A stretch of 64,000 nucleotides of DNA from Salinimicrobium catena (GCF_900102915.1 NZ_FNGG01000002.1:310001-374000), one strand, 5' to 3'; counted from the stretch's first letter, positions 55,307 to 64,000 are shown. Made by a program: numbers and translations. Notes: a model not told the origin generated them from the sequence alone.

Positions 55307-55339
55307 GAAGAGGTAAGTCTTTTAAGAAAAAATAAAAAT

Positions 55340-55936
55340 TTGAAGAATATCATTAAACATACCTACCATGTATCCAGGGAAGACCGGAACAGCCAAAACG
55401 GGCATAACTCTTTTGTGATCTGGTTTACAGGATTGTCAGGTTCAGGAAAGTCAACTATTGCCAATCAACTGGAAAAAAAACTTTTTGATCTCGGGGTTAA
55501 AACCTATTCCCTGGATGGGGATAATATTAGAAGTGGATTGAACAAAGGTTTGTCGTTCACCGAGGAAGACAGGACAGAGAATAACAGAAGGATCGCCGAG
55601 GTTGCCAAACTTTTTATGGATGCCGGGCTGGTAACTATAACAGCCTTTATTTCTCCTCTTGCAGAAGACCGGGAGAAGGCGAAGGAAGTAATTGGAGATG
55701 AGGATTTTATCGAAGTATTCGTAAATACCCCGCTGGAAGTTTGTGAAGAAAGGGATGTAAAAGGCCTGTATAAAAAGGCAAGGCAGGGGGAAATCAAAAA
55801 TTTCACGGGAATTTCTTCGCCTTATGAAGCCCCCGTAAATCCTGATATTGAAATTAAAACTGAAAATGAAAGTATCGAGGAATCGGTGGAAAGGATTTTT
55901 CAGGTTCTAAAAGGAAAACTAGCATACAATGAGTAA
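55340..55936 (+). CDS. cysC: Adenylylsulfate kinase
   Basis: Phosphorylates APS to PAPS. A 198-residue P-loop kinase with Walker [10 protein letters not shown], the APS site LDGDNIRSGLNKGLSF and EVAKLFMDAGLVTITAFISP. The only available start is a TTG at 55340; no in-frame ATG precedes the Walker motif. The stop overlaps cysD by 8 bp. In combination with downstream genes this is the PAPS-making branch, not a sulfate-reduction pathway: no PAPS or sulfite reductase gene is in the window. Confidence 0.94.
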   Translation: MKNIIKHTYHVSREDRNSQNGHNSFVIWFTGLSGSGKSTIANQLEKKLFDLGVKTYSLDGDNIRSGLNKGLSFTEEDRTENNRRIAEVAKLFMDAGLVTITAFISPLAEDREKAKEVIGDEDFIEVFVNTPLEVCEERDVKGLYKKARQGEIKNFTGISSPYEAPVNPDIEIKTENESIEESVERIFQVLKGKLAYNE

Positions 55937-56834
55937 ATATTTTTTGAACTATCTAGATGAGCTGGAGTCTGAAGCGATCTATATCCTTAGAGAAGTTTGG
56001 GCTCAATTTGAAAATCCGGTCATTTTGTTTTCGGGTGGGAAGGATTCCATTTTGGTCACTCATCTGGCTAAAAAAGCATTCTATCCGGCGAAGATCCCCT
56101 TTGCCCTGATGCATGTGGATACCGGACATAACTTTCCTGAAACCATTAAGTTCAGGGATGATCTTATTAAAGAATTAGGAGTAAAACTTATTGTAGGATC
56201 TGTTCAGGAGTCTATTGACAACGGAAGAGTATCCGAGGAAAAAGGAAAAAATGCGACAAGAAATGCTCTGCAGATAACCACCTTGCTTGATGCGATAGAA
56301 GAAAACAAGATTGATTGCGCCATTGGTGGGGGAAGAAGAGATGAAGAAAAGGCCAGGGCCAAAGAACGCTTCTTTTCACATCGAAATGATTTTGGGGAAT
56401 GGGATCCCAAAAATCAGCGGCCTGAGCTGTGGAACCTTCTTAACGGGAAACACTTTGAAGGAGAGCATTTTCGGGCATTTCCTATCAGTAACTGGACAGA
56501 AATGGATGTCTGGAACTATATTAAAAGAGAAAACATTCAAATTCCATCCCTGTACTTTGCTCACGAAAGAGAAGTGGTGTGGAGAAACAATTCCTGGATT
56601 CCTACTTCAGAATTTCTGAATTTAGAAGAAGGAGAGGAGATCCATAAGAAGAAGATCCGTTTTAGAACTTTAGGAGATATTACTATCACCGGCGGAATTG
56701 AATCTGATGCAGATACTCTTGGGAAGATAGTTGAGGAGGTATCGGCAATGAGAAAAACCGAAAGAGGGGATCGTTCAGATGATAAACGTTCCGAAACTGC
56801 AATGGAAGACCGAAAAAAACAAGGGTACTTCTAA
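55929..56834 (+). CDS. cysD: Sulfate adenylyltransferase subunit 2
   Basis: ATP sulfurylase catalytic subunit. A 301-residue PP-loop enzyme with LFSGGKDSI, HVDTGHNFPET, RRDEEKARAKERFFSHR and the C-terminal RFRTLGDITITGGIES. It forms APS from ATP and sulfate, driven by the GTPase CysN encoded 50 bp downstream. It overlaps cysC by 8 bp. Confidence 0.96.
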   Translation: MSKYFLNYLDELESEAIYILREVWAQFENPVILFSGGKDSILVTHLAKKAFYPAKIPFALMHVDTGHNFPETIKFRDDLIKELGVKLIVGSVQESIDNGRVSEEKGKNATRNALQITTLLDAIEENKIDCAIGGGRRDEEKARAKERFFSHRNDFGEWDPKNQRPELWNLLNGKHFEGEHFRAFPISNWTEMDVWNYIKRENIQIPSLYFAHEREVVWRNNSWIPTSEFLNLEEGEEIHKKKIRFRTLGDITITGGIESDADTLGKIVEEVSAMRKTERGDRSDDKRSETAMEDRKKQGYF

Positions 56835-56884
56835 AATCCTATTTCTATCAGACTTTTATTATACAAGAATAGCATACAATCACC

Positions 56885-58141
56885 ATGGAAATAAATAACA
56901 ACCAACTCTTAAGATTCACAACTGCAGGTAGTGTAGATGATGGAAAAAGCACCCTTATCGGAAGGCTTTTATACGATTCGAAATCCATTTTTGAAGATCA
57001 ACTGGACTCCGTAACGGCAACCAGTGCCAAAAAAGGGCACGATGGTGTGGACCTGGCCCTGTTTACTGATGGCCTTAGAGATGAAAGAGAGCAAGGGATC
57101 ACTATAGATGTTGCTTACAGGTACTTTACCACCCCAAAAAGAAAGTTCATCATAGCCGATACTCCCGGGCATATTCAATACACCAGGAACATGGTGACCG
57201 GAGCATCTACGGCCAATGCCGCCGTGATTCTCATAGATGCCCGTCACGGAGTTATTGAACAGACCAAGAGACACTCATTCATAGCCTCTTTGTTGAACAT
57301 TCCACACCTGATTGTGTGCATCAATAAAATGGACCTGGTTGATTATTCTGAAGATGTATATAATGATATCATTGGGCAGTTCGAGGAATTCTCCTCTAAA
57401 CTGTTAGTGAAAGACGTTAGGTTTATACCTATTAGTGCCTTAAATGGAGACAATGTGGTCAACCGGTCAGTGAATATGGACTGGTACCAGGGAGGTACTT
57501 TACTGAACATTCTGGAAACCCTGCACATAAGCAGTGATATCAATAAAATTGATGCCCGTTTCCCCGTGCAGACGGTATTAAGGCCTCAAAGTGAGAAGCA
57601 TAGGGATTATCGCGGATACGCGGGTAGGGTCGCTAGTGGAATTTACAGACTTGGTGATGAAGTTGCGGTCCTGCCATCTGGCTTTACTTCTAAAATTCGT
57701 TCAATAAATGCCGGAGAGACTGAAGTGCAGGAAGCCTTTGCACCCATGTCTGTAGCGATCACTTTAGACGATGATATTGATGTTAGCAGGGGAGATATGA
57801 TCGTGAAAACAAATAATCAGCCGGAGAGTTCACAGGAATTTGATATAATGTTATGCTGGTTGAACAATGAGCCTGCCAAACCTCGAGCCAAATACACGAT
57901 CATGCATACCTCTAACGAACAGAGAGCGATGATCAAGGACGTGGTTTACAAGGTTGATATCAACACCTATAATCGAATTACCGATGACAAGGATCTCAGC
58001 ATGAATGATATTGGTCGCGTCAAGATTCGATGTACCCGTCCTTTAATGACCGATGCTTACCGGGACAATAGAAATACGGGAAGTATAATTTTAATTGATG
58101 AAAATACCAATGAAACCGTGGCGGCGGGGATGATTGTGTGA
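56885..58141 (+). CDS. cysN: Sulfate adenylyltransferase subunit 1 (GTPase)
   Basis: A 418-residue elongation-factor-like GTPase, regulatory subunit of ATP sulfurylase. The G-box motifs are GSVDDGKST, DTPGH and NKMDL; domains II and III follow. Here CysN is separate from CysC, unlike fused CysNC proteins. It closes the sulfate-activation block. Downstream DNA becomes visibly richer in A and T. Confidence 0.96.
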   Translation: MEINNNQLLRFTTAGSVDDGKSTLIGRLLYDSKSIFEDQLDSVTATSAKKGHDGVDLALFTDGLRDEREQGITIDVAYRYFTTPKRKFIIADTPGHIQYTRNMVTGASTANAAVILIDARHGVIEQTKRHSFIASLLNIPHLIVCINKMDLVDYSEDVYNDIIGQFEEFSSKLLVKDVRFIPISALNGDNVVNRSVNMDWYQGGTLLNILETLHISSDINKIDARFPVQTVLRPQSEKHRDYRGYAGRVASGIYRLGDEVAVLPSGFTSKIRSINAGETEVQEAFAPMSVAITLDDDIDVSRGDMIVKTNNQPESSQEFDIMLCWLNNEPAKPRAKYTIMHTSNEQRAMIKDVVYKVDINTYNRITDDKDLSMNDIGRVKIRCTRPLMTDAYRDNRNTGSIILIDENTNETVAAGMIV

Positions 58142-58177
58142 TCATTTCAAAGGTAATCGATCAAAAATTAGCTCCAT

Positions 58178-59497
58178 TTGAAAGGTATAATTAATAAAGG
58201 TTTGTTTTTTCTCTATGAGACTTATAAAAATAGACAAAGGTCTTTGGAGAAAAAATATGTCTATAAAAAATATCAAAAATCCATTGGTTACATGGGGAAG
58301 GAAGTATTTTTCAATGGGCTGATTAACCTTATTTTTCCTGAAGGCCTATCTTTAGGGAATAACGTTCACATTGGGAAAAATGCTCATTTTGACTGCAGAG
58401 GTGGAGTTGTTATTGGTGATCATACCCATATAAGTAGGAATGTTACGATTTATTCAACTAATCATGATTACGAGGGTGACTTAATTCCTTACAACAGTGA
58501 CCTTATTTGCAACAGTGTAATTATTGGAAAAGGGGTGTGGATAGGTATGAATGTTTCCATTTTACCTGGAGTTAAAATAGGTGATGGGGCTATAATTGCA
58601 ATGGGATCTGTCATTTCAAAAGATGTACCTGCTGGTAAGATTGCAGTTTCTAACCAGCAAAGATTAGTTGCTGAAAGAAATATAGATTCCTTTGATCAAA
58701 AATTAAAAACAACAAAAGTTGGCGGTAGATCTGGGTATCCGGTCAGCTCCAATTGGGTTTCTGAAAAATGTACTATTCAAGAAAAATATGAATCAACACC
58801 ACAAAATGTGATATTCATATTTTCTACAAGCAGCTATAAAAGTTTAAAATTTGTTAGCAGCGCTGATAAGGTTGAATTTACCAAAGAAATTTTTTCGACC
58901 CAGTTGAGTACTTTGTGTGTTCAATATCTAAGAGGATTGATAACAAAATTAGAAGCGGAAGATGATTTAAGGAAACTTTACTCCAGTATTTCTGTTGCCA
59001 ACCGGAATGAAAAATTCATTGAGTTTCACTCCACTTCAATTCCATTATTATCCTTGTTTTTAGAAGTGTTCCCAGATGCCAAGTTTGTTTGGTTTGTTGA
59101 GCATCCCCGATTAGTGAATGAGAGTTACCCAAAAATTCATAATGAGTACTTAAGTAGGGCTACCGTCTATGAAAGCTATTGTGAAATCAATGGTTTGGAG
59201 AAAAGTGAAATTGAAAATTCGAATAAATCAGTTGAGGAATTACGATTTTGGAAAAGGTGGAATTCGATAATTTATGGTTCATTTCAACAAATTCCACCAT
59301 CGCATAAATTCCTATTAAAATCATCTCAAAATTCAGATTTAAAAGAATTCGGGAAATTTTTACAGCTCGACATTAAAATATCTGGACCTGATTTTTATAG
59401 AAAAGAATCACAATTTGACGGAGATAACACTATGGATTTAAAAGAATATAATCAGGCCTATGATCAATTTGTAGCTTCAGAAAAATTGTCTTCTTAA
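58178..59497 (+). CDS. Hexapeptide acetyltransferase fused to a degenerate sulfotransferase-like domain
   Basis: A 439-residue protein. Residues about 40-180 are a left-handed beta-helix acyltransferase: VVIGDHTHISRNVTIYSTNHDYEG contains the expected catalytic His (residue 96), followed by IIGKGVWIGMNVSILPGVKIG. Residues about 200-439 align with the sulfotransferase-like part of the paralogue at 60939, but the PAPS-binding motifs are altered: FSTSSYKSLKF in place of the GRSGS loop and FVEHPRLVNESY where the paralogue has IRSPGSFLKS. It thus looks like an active O-acetyltransferase with a non-catalytic second half. The start is a TTG at 58178; an internal ATG at 58292 would trim 38 residues. 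It lies 36 bp after cysN and 3 bp before the flippase. Confidence 0.75.
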   Translation: MKGIINKGLFFLYETYKNRQRSLEKKYVYKKYQKSIGYMGKEVFFNGLINLIFPEGLSLGNNVHIGKNAHFDCRGGVVIGDHTHISRNVTIYSTNHDYEGDLIPYNSDLICNSVIIGKGVWIGMNVSILPGVKIGDGAIIAMGSVISKDVPAGKIAVSNQQRLVAERNIDSFDQKLKTTKVGGRSGYPVSSNWVSEKCTIQEKYESTPQNVIFIFSTSSYKSLKFVSSADKVEFTKEIFSTQLSTLCVQYLRGLITKLEAEDDLRKLYSSISVANRNEKFIEFHSTSIPLLSLFLEVFPDAKFVWFVEHPRLVNESYPKIHNEYLSRATVYESYCEINGLEKSEIENSNKSVEELRFWKRWNSIIYGSFQQIPPSHKFLLKSSQNSDLKEFGKFLQLDIKISGPDFYRKESQFDGDNTMDLKEYNQAYDQFVASEKLSS

Positions 59498-59500
59498 AAC

Positions 59501-60937
59501 ATGAATGTTGGAAAAGCTATATTGTCTGGTGTTTTTTGGAATGTACTTCAAGAAGTTATTTCCAGATCAGCTGGATTTTTTATAAAATTACTTCTTGCCA
59601 GACTTCTTTTTCCAGAGGACTTTGGTCTTATTGGTATGGCAACTGTTTTTATTTCTTTCATTCAGGTGTTTAATGATATAGGAATGAATGCGGCATTAGT
59701 TCAAAGAAAAGAGGAATTACTGGATGATAAGCATTATTATACCTCGTTTTGGACTGGGATTATTTGGTCTGGGGTTATTTATGCATTGATCTACTTTTTA
59801 ATTGCCCCATTGATAGTAGATTTCTATAATGAACATAAACTCTTGGCAATAGTCAGGGTATTGAGTCTGAGTATTTTGTTTAGTCCACTAGTTTCCATTC
59901 AAAGGGCTATTCTTACTAAGCGTTTTGATTTTAAAAAACTCTCCTTCATAAGTTTTAGTACAAGCATTGCAGCAGGGATTGTAGCAATAATTTTAGCCTT
60001 CTTAGGCTATGGTGTGTGGGCTTTGGTTTTTAATGTCGTAACTCCCGTAATTTTAAGCATTCCACTTTATTTTATGGCCACTTCTTTTATTCCAAAGTTT
60101 ATATGGGATAAAAAAGCATTTCAAGACATTTTTGGTTTTGGAGTATTTACTACCGGTTCGTCTTTATTAATTAAAGTGACGAGCCAGATGGATTATTTGT
60201 TAGTGGGAAAGTTGGTAGGAAAAATCTCTTTAGGGGTTTACACTTTTGCATTTATAGTAACCGAAATGATACGGGCTCAGATTATAAATGTTTTCACTAA
60301 AGTTATGTATCCTATTTTTAGTAAGGATCAGGATAATACGGAAAAGCTGAAATATTACTATTTGGAATTACTTAAAGTGATTTCTTTGGTAATAATCCCA
60401 CCAATGCTGTTACTAATTTATTTTACTACAGGTTTATTAACTTTTTTGTTTGGGCATAAATGGGATGCAGCTATACCGATCGTTAAAATATTTGCATGGG
60501 CTGTAATTATTCATATGCCTCTAGTTTCCATTACGGCGATGATCAGGGGGTCGGGAAAGCCAAAAACAGAACTTAATTTTCAATTTATTAGAGCTTTAGT
60601 CTTTTATCTTCCTTTAATTTTTATTGGAACTTACTATTATGGTATAATGGGAACCGCCTGGGCACACTTAATTGCCAAAGTTTTAACGGTGATATTTGGA
60701 ATCTATTTATTGAATAAATTGTTCGGAATAACTCCCATGGAAATACTGAAGGAAGTCAAAAGTTCATTATTGATAGGTTTAATTCCATTTGCCATCTTTT
60801 ACATTTTCAATGTTCCATTTTCCTGGTATTTTGAATTGATTATCTACTTGGTGGTTCTAGGTGCTGCCTACATGTTATTTGCAAAAAATACTATAGAAAG
60901 GTATATAAAGTTGTTTAGATCCTATTTAAAAAAATAA
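59501..60937 (+). CDS. Wzx-type polysaccharide flippase (MOP superfamily)
   Basis: A 478-residue membrane protein with about 12-14 helices, related to WzxC/oligosaccharide flippases (AILSGVFWNVLQEVISRSAGFFIKLLLARLL, LARLLFPEDFGLIGMATVF, DYLLVGKLVGKISLG). It moves lipid-linked polysaccharide units across the inner membrane. It sits between the two acyltransferase-sulfotransferase fusions. Spacing is 3 bp upstream and 1 bp downstream, so the three are surely cotranscribed. No polymerase (Wzy) is seen before the window ends. Confidence 0.9.
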   Translation: MNVGKAILSGVFWNVLQEVISRSAGFFIKLLLARLLFPEDFGLIGMATVFISFIQVFNDIGMNAALVQRKEELLDDKHYYTSFWTGIIWSGVIYALIYFLIAPLIVDFYNEHKLLAIVRVLSLSILFSPLVSIQRAILTKRFDFKKLSFISFSTSIAAGIVAIILAFLGYGVWALVFNVVTPVILSIPLYFMATSFIPKFIWDKKAFQDIFGFGVFTTGSSLLIKVTSQMDYLLVGKLVGKISLGVYTFAFIVTEMIRAQIINVFTKVMYPIFSKDQDNTEKLKYYYLELLKVISLVIIPPMLLLIYFTTGLLTFLFGHKWDAAIPIVKIFAWAVIIHMPLVSITAMIRGSGKPKTELNFQFIRALVFYLPLIFIGTYYYGIMGTAWAHLIAKVLTVIFGIYLLNKLFGITPMEILKEVKSSLLIGLIPFAIFYIFNVPFSWYFELIIYLVVLGAAYMLFAKNTIERYIKLFRSYLKK

Positions 60938-60938
60938 A

Positions 60939-62279
60939 ATGTTGATACAGAAGATTAATTTTATACTGACCAAAATATTCCTGCTAATTTTTGAGCCAAC
61001 CAGGGTAGGGTATTTTAAATACCTTTTCTTCAAAAATGTTCAAAAGACTGGCGAAGGAGTAAAGATAACCGGTAAAATCAAAGTTATTAATAATGCTGGT
61101 TTAACCGTAGGCGGTAATGTATATTTTGGAGAAGACGTTGAAATGAGATGCCATGGAGGAGTTATAATCGGAAATGATGTTATAATTGAGGATGATTGTA
61201 GAATTATTTCAAGTTACCCTGTGGTTCGCAATAACTATGACCCCACTTTTATTTCAGAACTACCCGGGTCAATTATCATAGGCGATAATGTATTAATAGG
61301 TAAAGGAAGTATAATCAGGTCAGAAGTTGAAATTCCTTCCAACACGGTCATCCCACCTTATTCATTTATCGGTACTCCTGCAGATTTGTCACGAACTACT
61401 GCAACTGCTCAAAATTTTCACGGAGCAAAAAGGCAAGAGTATGATCGAGTATCAGTAATCGAAAAATACGAGGAATTCCCAGATGAAGTCGTTTTTGTGT
61501 TTTCTACAGGAAGATCAGGCTCTAACGCCATTGAAACTCTGGCGAATAAAAATCCTCGGATCAATGCTTTCCATGAACCTTTTTATGCTCAGATAAAGAT
61601 CTTAGCTTTTAATTATTCTGCAGGTTTTATTTCTGAAGAAGAAGCAAAGAACAATTTGATCAAAATATATTTGTCTGCACCAATCTCCCAAAGGAAGAAG
61701 ATTTACTTAGAATCAGATCAAAAGCTTGTTCCTTTTATTAAGATAATTTCCTCACTTTTCCCAAAGGCTAAATTTATATGGCTTATTAGAAGTCCTGGTA
61801 GCTTCTTGAAAAGTGCAAAGGCACGAGGGTGGTTTTTAAATGACTATCCTACGGTCTTAAATAATCAGGTCTTAATAACTCCAGAGATGATGTCTGACGC
61901 CTGTAGGTTAACTGGAGATTTTACTGATGAATTTACGAAAGAAGAATGGCTGTCTTTAAGTCATGATGATAAAATTCTATGGTATTGGTTTTATTGGAAT
62001 AAATTAATTGAACACCAATTGAGATCTGTTTCGAATAAAAAATATCTTTTAAAGTTAGAAGATATCAATACCAATGCAAAATCTTTTTTTGAATTCGTTA
62101 GTAACGAATTTAACTCCGATTGGAAACCTGAGGTCACGAATAAGGTAAAAAAGAAACATCAAAAAAAATATTCCAGTGTCACCAATAACAAAGTCAACTA
62201 TTATGATCTTGAAAAATTAAAGGACTATTATTCCAGTTTGGATGAAAATATTTTCTCACTAGAAAGAATAAATGAATGA
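60939..62279 (+). CDS. Sulfotransferase domain fused to a degenerate hexapeptide domain
   Basis: A 446-residue paralogue of the protein at 58178. The N-terminal beta-helix (about residues 40-165) keeps hexapeptides (VYFGEDVEMRCHGGVIIGNDVIIEDD) but has no His at the acetyltransferase position (ISSYPVVRNNYDP instead) and looks catalytically dead. The C-terminal domain (about 180-446) has a sulfotransferase-type 5'-phosphosulfate loop FSTGRSGSNAI near residue 190 and a 3'-phosphate loop WLIRSPGSFLKSAKARG near 285. It is a candidate PAPS-dependent carbohydrate sulfotransferase, using PAPS from CysC/CysD/CysN nearby. It overlaps the next gene by 4 bp. Confidence 0.76.
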   Translation: MLIQKINFILTKIFLLIFEPTRVGYFKYLFFKNVQKTGEGVKITGKIKVINNAGLTVGGNVYFGEDVEMRCHGGVIIGNDVIIEDDCRIISSYPVVRNNYDPTFISELPGSIIIGDNVLIGKGSIIRSEVEIPSNTVIPPYSFIGTPADLSRTTATAQNFHGAKRQEYDRVSVIEKYEEFPDEVVFVFSTGRSGSNAIETLANKNPRINAFHEPFYAQIKILAFNYSAGFISEEEAKNNLIKIYLSAPISQRKKIYLESDQKLVPFIKIISSLFPKAKFIWLIRSPGSFLKSAKARGWFLNDYPTVLNNQVLITPEMMSDACRLTGDFTDEFTKEEWLSLSHDDKILWYWFYWNKLIEHQLRSVSNKKYLLKLEDINTNAKSFFEFVSNEFNSDWKPEVTNKVKKKHQKKYSSVTNNKVNYYDLEKLKDYYSSLDENIFSLERINE

Positions 62280-63172
62280 TTGATTTAATATCTGTTATAA
62301 TCCCTACCTATAATAGACATCATATAATTCTTGATGCCATAAAGAGTGTAGAAAACCAAACTTATAAAAACTGGGAGTTGATCGTTGTTGACGATTGTTC
62401 AACCGATCAAACTCAGGAATTACTTGAGGGAAGAAAAGGTTTAAAATTCATTAAATTACCAGAAAACAAAGGGAATGCAGGAGCCAGAAATGAAGGGGTG
62501 AAGAATGCAAGTGGTAAATATATTGTGTTTCTCGATAGTGATGACCAAATGGAAGTGAATTGTCTTGAATTGTTTTCTGAATTATTAAAAAACAAGCCTG
62601 AGACCAAATTCGCATTTGGAGGTTATTATATATTAAATAAAGAAACCGGAACCAAGAATAAAAAAATGTGGAAACCCGATCCGTCCAAAAGTTTCCTTCG
62701 AGAACTAAAAATAGGTACCGGTTGTGGTTTATTAGTTCAAAAGGAGTGTTTTGAAAAAATAGGATTTTTTGATGAGAGGTTAAGAGTGGCTGTAGATACG
62801 GATTGGCTTATAAGATTGGAAAAAGAGTTTTCATATGAGGTAATTGATGAATGTTTGGTCACTGTTGTTAAACACCAAGGCGAACGAGTAAGAAATGATA
62901 AAAGTAAGCTTCTAAAATCGTATGAAATTATTCTAGAAAAGAATAAAAAGGATATTTATTCCGATCCTTCTATTTTATTTAAATTCTTATATAAGCTACA
63001 ATGGTTAAATTATCAGTCTGGTAATTTAGGAAATGGAAATAAGTTTTTGTTGAGACAATTGAAGCATGGTGTTTTTAAATTAAAAGCTTTTTATTCCTTT
63101 ATACTGTATAATTTTTTACCTACAAATATTGCCCGGAACATTCATAATAAATTAAGTGGTTCCACAATATAA
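62276..63172 (+). CDS. Glycosyltransferase family 2
   Basis: A 298-residue GT-A glycosyltransferase. The nucleotide-sugar motif VSVIIPTYNR (here ISVIIPTYNR), VDDCSTD and the metal-binding DSDD (VFLDSDDQ) are present. The C-terminal 100 residues are variable. It overlaps the upstream fusion gene (ATGA). It presumably adds a sugar of the repeating unit; specificity is unknown. Confidence 0.9.
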   Translation: MIDLISVIIPTYNRHHIILDAIKSVENQTYKNWELIVVDDCSTDQTQELLEGRKGLKFIKLPENKGNAGARNEGVKNASGKYIVFLDSDDQMEVNCLELFSELLKNKPETKFAFGGYYILNKETGTKNKKMWKPDPSKSFLRELKIGTGCGLLVQKECFEKIGFFDERLRVAVDTDWLIRLEKEFSYEVIDECLVTVVKHQGERVRNDKSKLLKSYEIILEKNKKDIYSDPSILFKFLYKLQWLNYQSGNLGNGNKFLLRQLKHGVFKLKAFYSFILYNFLPTNIARNIHNKLSGSTI

Positions 63173-63181
63173 ATCCCTACA

Positions 63182-63997
63182 ATGAAAGTTTTAGTCTACC
63201 ATAAAATCCATGATAAAACTCAGTTTGAGAAGCAGATTAAGTTTCTCAAACGCAGCTATAATATTATAGACCCTACTTGCCTTGAGGATCACCTTTGCCA
63301 CGGAAAATCTTTACCAGAGAATTCCTTGATGATAACTTTTGATGACGGGGACTCTACATTATATAAAAATGCATTTCCGGTCTTAAAACGAGAAAATATT
63401 CCGGCTATCATATTTGTAATTACAAATTTAATCGGAACCAATGAACCTTTCTGGTGGGATGAGTTGGAATACCTGTTAGGGGAAGAAGAAGGGAACAATA
63501 AGGTCTGGGAAGTCAAAACCTGGCCCAATAAGAAAAGAGTCCAATATCTCCAGGAATTAAGATCAAAATCAAATAAAGAGCAATATAAATATCCTCAACT
63601 TTCTATTCAGGAGTTAAAGGAGATGCAACATGCGAACATACTTATTGCTAATCACACCCATACTCACCCAATGCTGGATAAATGTGAGGAAGATGAATTG
63701 GAAGAAGAACTTTTTAATTCTACTGAAAAGCTGAAGGAGCGAAATTTTAATTATCAGTATTTCGCCTATCCAAACGGGAATTATTCAGAAAGGGCTGAGA
63801 AAAAGTTAGTTCAGCATGGTATAAAATATTCCTTTTTATTTGACCACAAGATCAATACCGGTAAACTTAATCCGTTGCGTATTTCCAGGCTAAAAGTGAA
63901 TGATAATACTCCAATTTGGAAATTAAAATTCATCTTAAGTGGATGGCATAGCAGAGTACTGCCGGTAACGAGAACTTTAGGTAAATTAAGAAGATGA
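63182..63997 (+). CDS. Polysaccharide deacetylase (NodB-homology)
   Basis: A 271-residue carbohydrate esterase 4-type enzyme, complete at the window edge. Catalytic motifs are MITFDDGD (catalytic and metal Asp) and NHTHTHP (metal His). It should remove N- or O-acetyl groups from a glycan. The presence of a HexNAc pathway upstream suggests N-acetylhexosamine as the target, which is inference. No signal peptide is seen, so action may be on a lipid-linked intermediate in the cytoplasm or the start may be mis-set. Confidence 0.85.
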   Translation: MKVLVYHKIHDKTQFEKQIKFLKRSYNIIDPTCLEDHLCHGKSLPENSLMITFDDGDSTLYKNAFPVLKRENIPAIIFVITNLIGTNEPFWWDELEYLLGEEEGNNKVWEVKTWPNKKRVQYLQELRSKSNKEQYKYPQLSIQELKEMQHANILIANHTHTHPMLDKCEEDELEEELFNSTEKLKERNFNYQYFAYPNGNYSERAEKKLVQHGIKYSFLFDHKINTGKLNPLRISRLKVNDNTPIWKLKFILSGWHSRVLPVTRTLGKLRR

Positions 63998-64000
63998 CTA

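Noticed and set aside
54016-58141. Assimilatory sulfate reduction operon
   Set aside because: No PAPS reductase, sulfite reductase or cysteine synthase gene is in the block; the neighbours are glycan genes.

Overview
The window looks like a chromosomal segment of a (probably marine) member of the Flavobacteriaceae, Bacteroidetes. Evidence: lipoproteins whose mature N-terminus reads C-S-K-(D/E)-(D/E), several TAnnTTTG-type -7 promoter elements, menaquinone genes, a single-chain alpha/beta 2-oxoacid dehydrogenase E1, DUF2061, PycTM-like and GAF proteins typical of the group, and coding AT-richness. No rRNA, tRNA, CRISPR array, transposase or phage gene was seen. Genus assignment is not possible from the sequence alone.

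Layout. 0-3 kb: a large calcium-repeat lipoprotein. 2.9-9.2 kb: menaquinone genes (hotdog thioesterase, menF, menD, later menB) interrupted by a CvfB-like S1 protein and small secreted proteins, followed by a pair of bacterial PH-domain membrane proteins (9.2-11.2 kb). 11.9-21.1 kb (minus strand): fused E1, an M1-peptidase-like protein joined to an outer-membrane barrel with the zinc site lost, a LOG-family protein and uvrA. 21.5-28.7 kb: a LuxR-type regulator, then four tandem paralogous lipoproteins, each with the same N-terminal domain and a different C-terminus and each preceded by the same AT-rich leader. The protein at 27-2753 is a fifth member. 29.8-37 kb: astacin-like protease, gamma-glutamyltransferase, ACP phosphodiesterase, phosphohexomutase, LpxL-like acyltransferase, rhomboid, SIMPL protein. 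37-47.9 kb: TlpA-like thioredoxin, GAF protein, HD-PycTM fusion, phosphoesterase-barrel fusion, MscS channel, Dps and small proteins. 47.9-64 kb: a LacI regulator and a long plus-strand polysaccharide locus.

The polysaccharide locus is the most striking part. A WbpP-like epimerase and a TviB-like dehydrogenase should make UDP-HexNAc uronic acid, and a eukaryotic-type UDP-glucose dehydrogenase should make UDP-glucuronate. They are followed by a GT4 glycosyltransferase and a full PAPS module: CysD and CysN make APS, CysC makes PAPS, CysQ removes PAP, and a duplicated DUF2061 protein sits among them. Next come two paralogous fusions of a hexapeptide acyltransferase and a sulfotransferase-like domain flanking a Wzx-type flippase, then a GT2 transferase and a polysaccharide deacetylase. 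In one fusion the acetyltransferase histidine is kept and the sulfotransferase motifs are lost; in the other the reverse holds. The inferred product is a sulfated, acidic, possibly O-acetylated surface or exopolysaccharide.

All functional calls are from motif reading and family knowledge; no database search was run.
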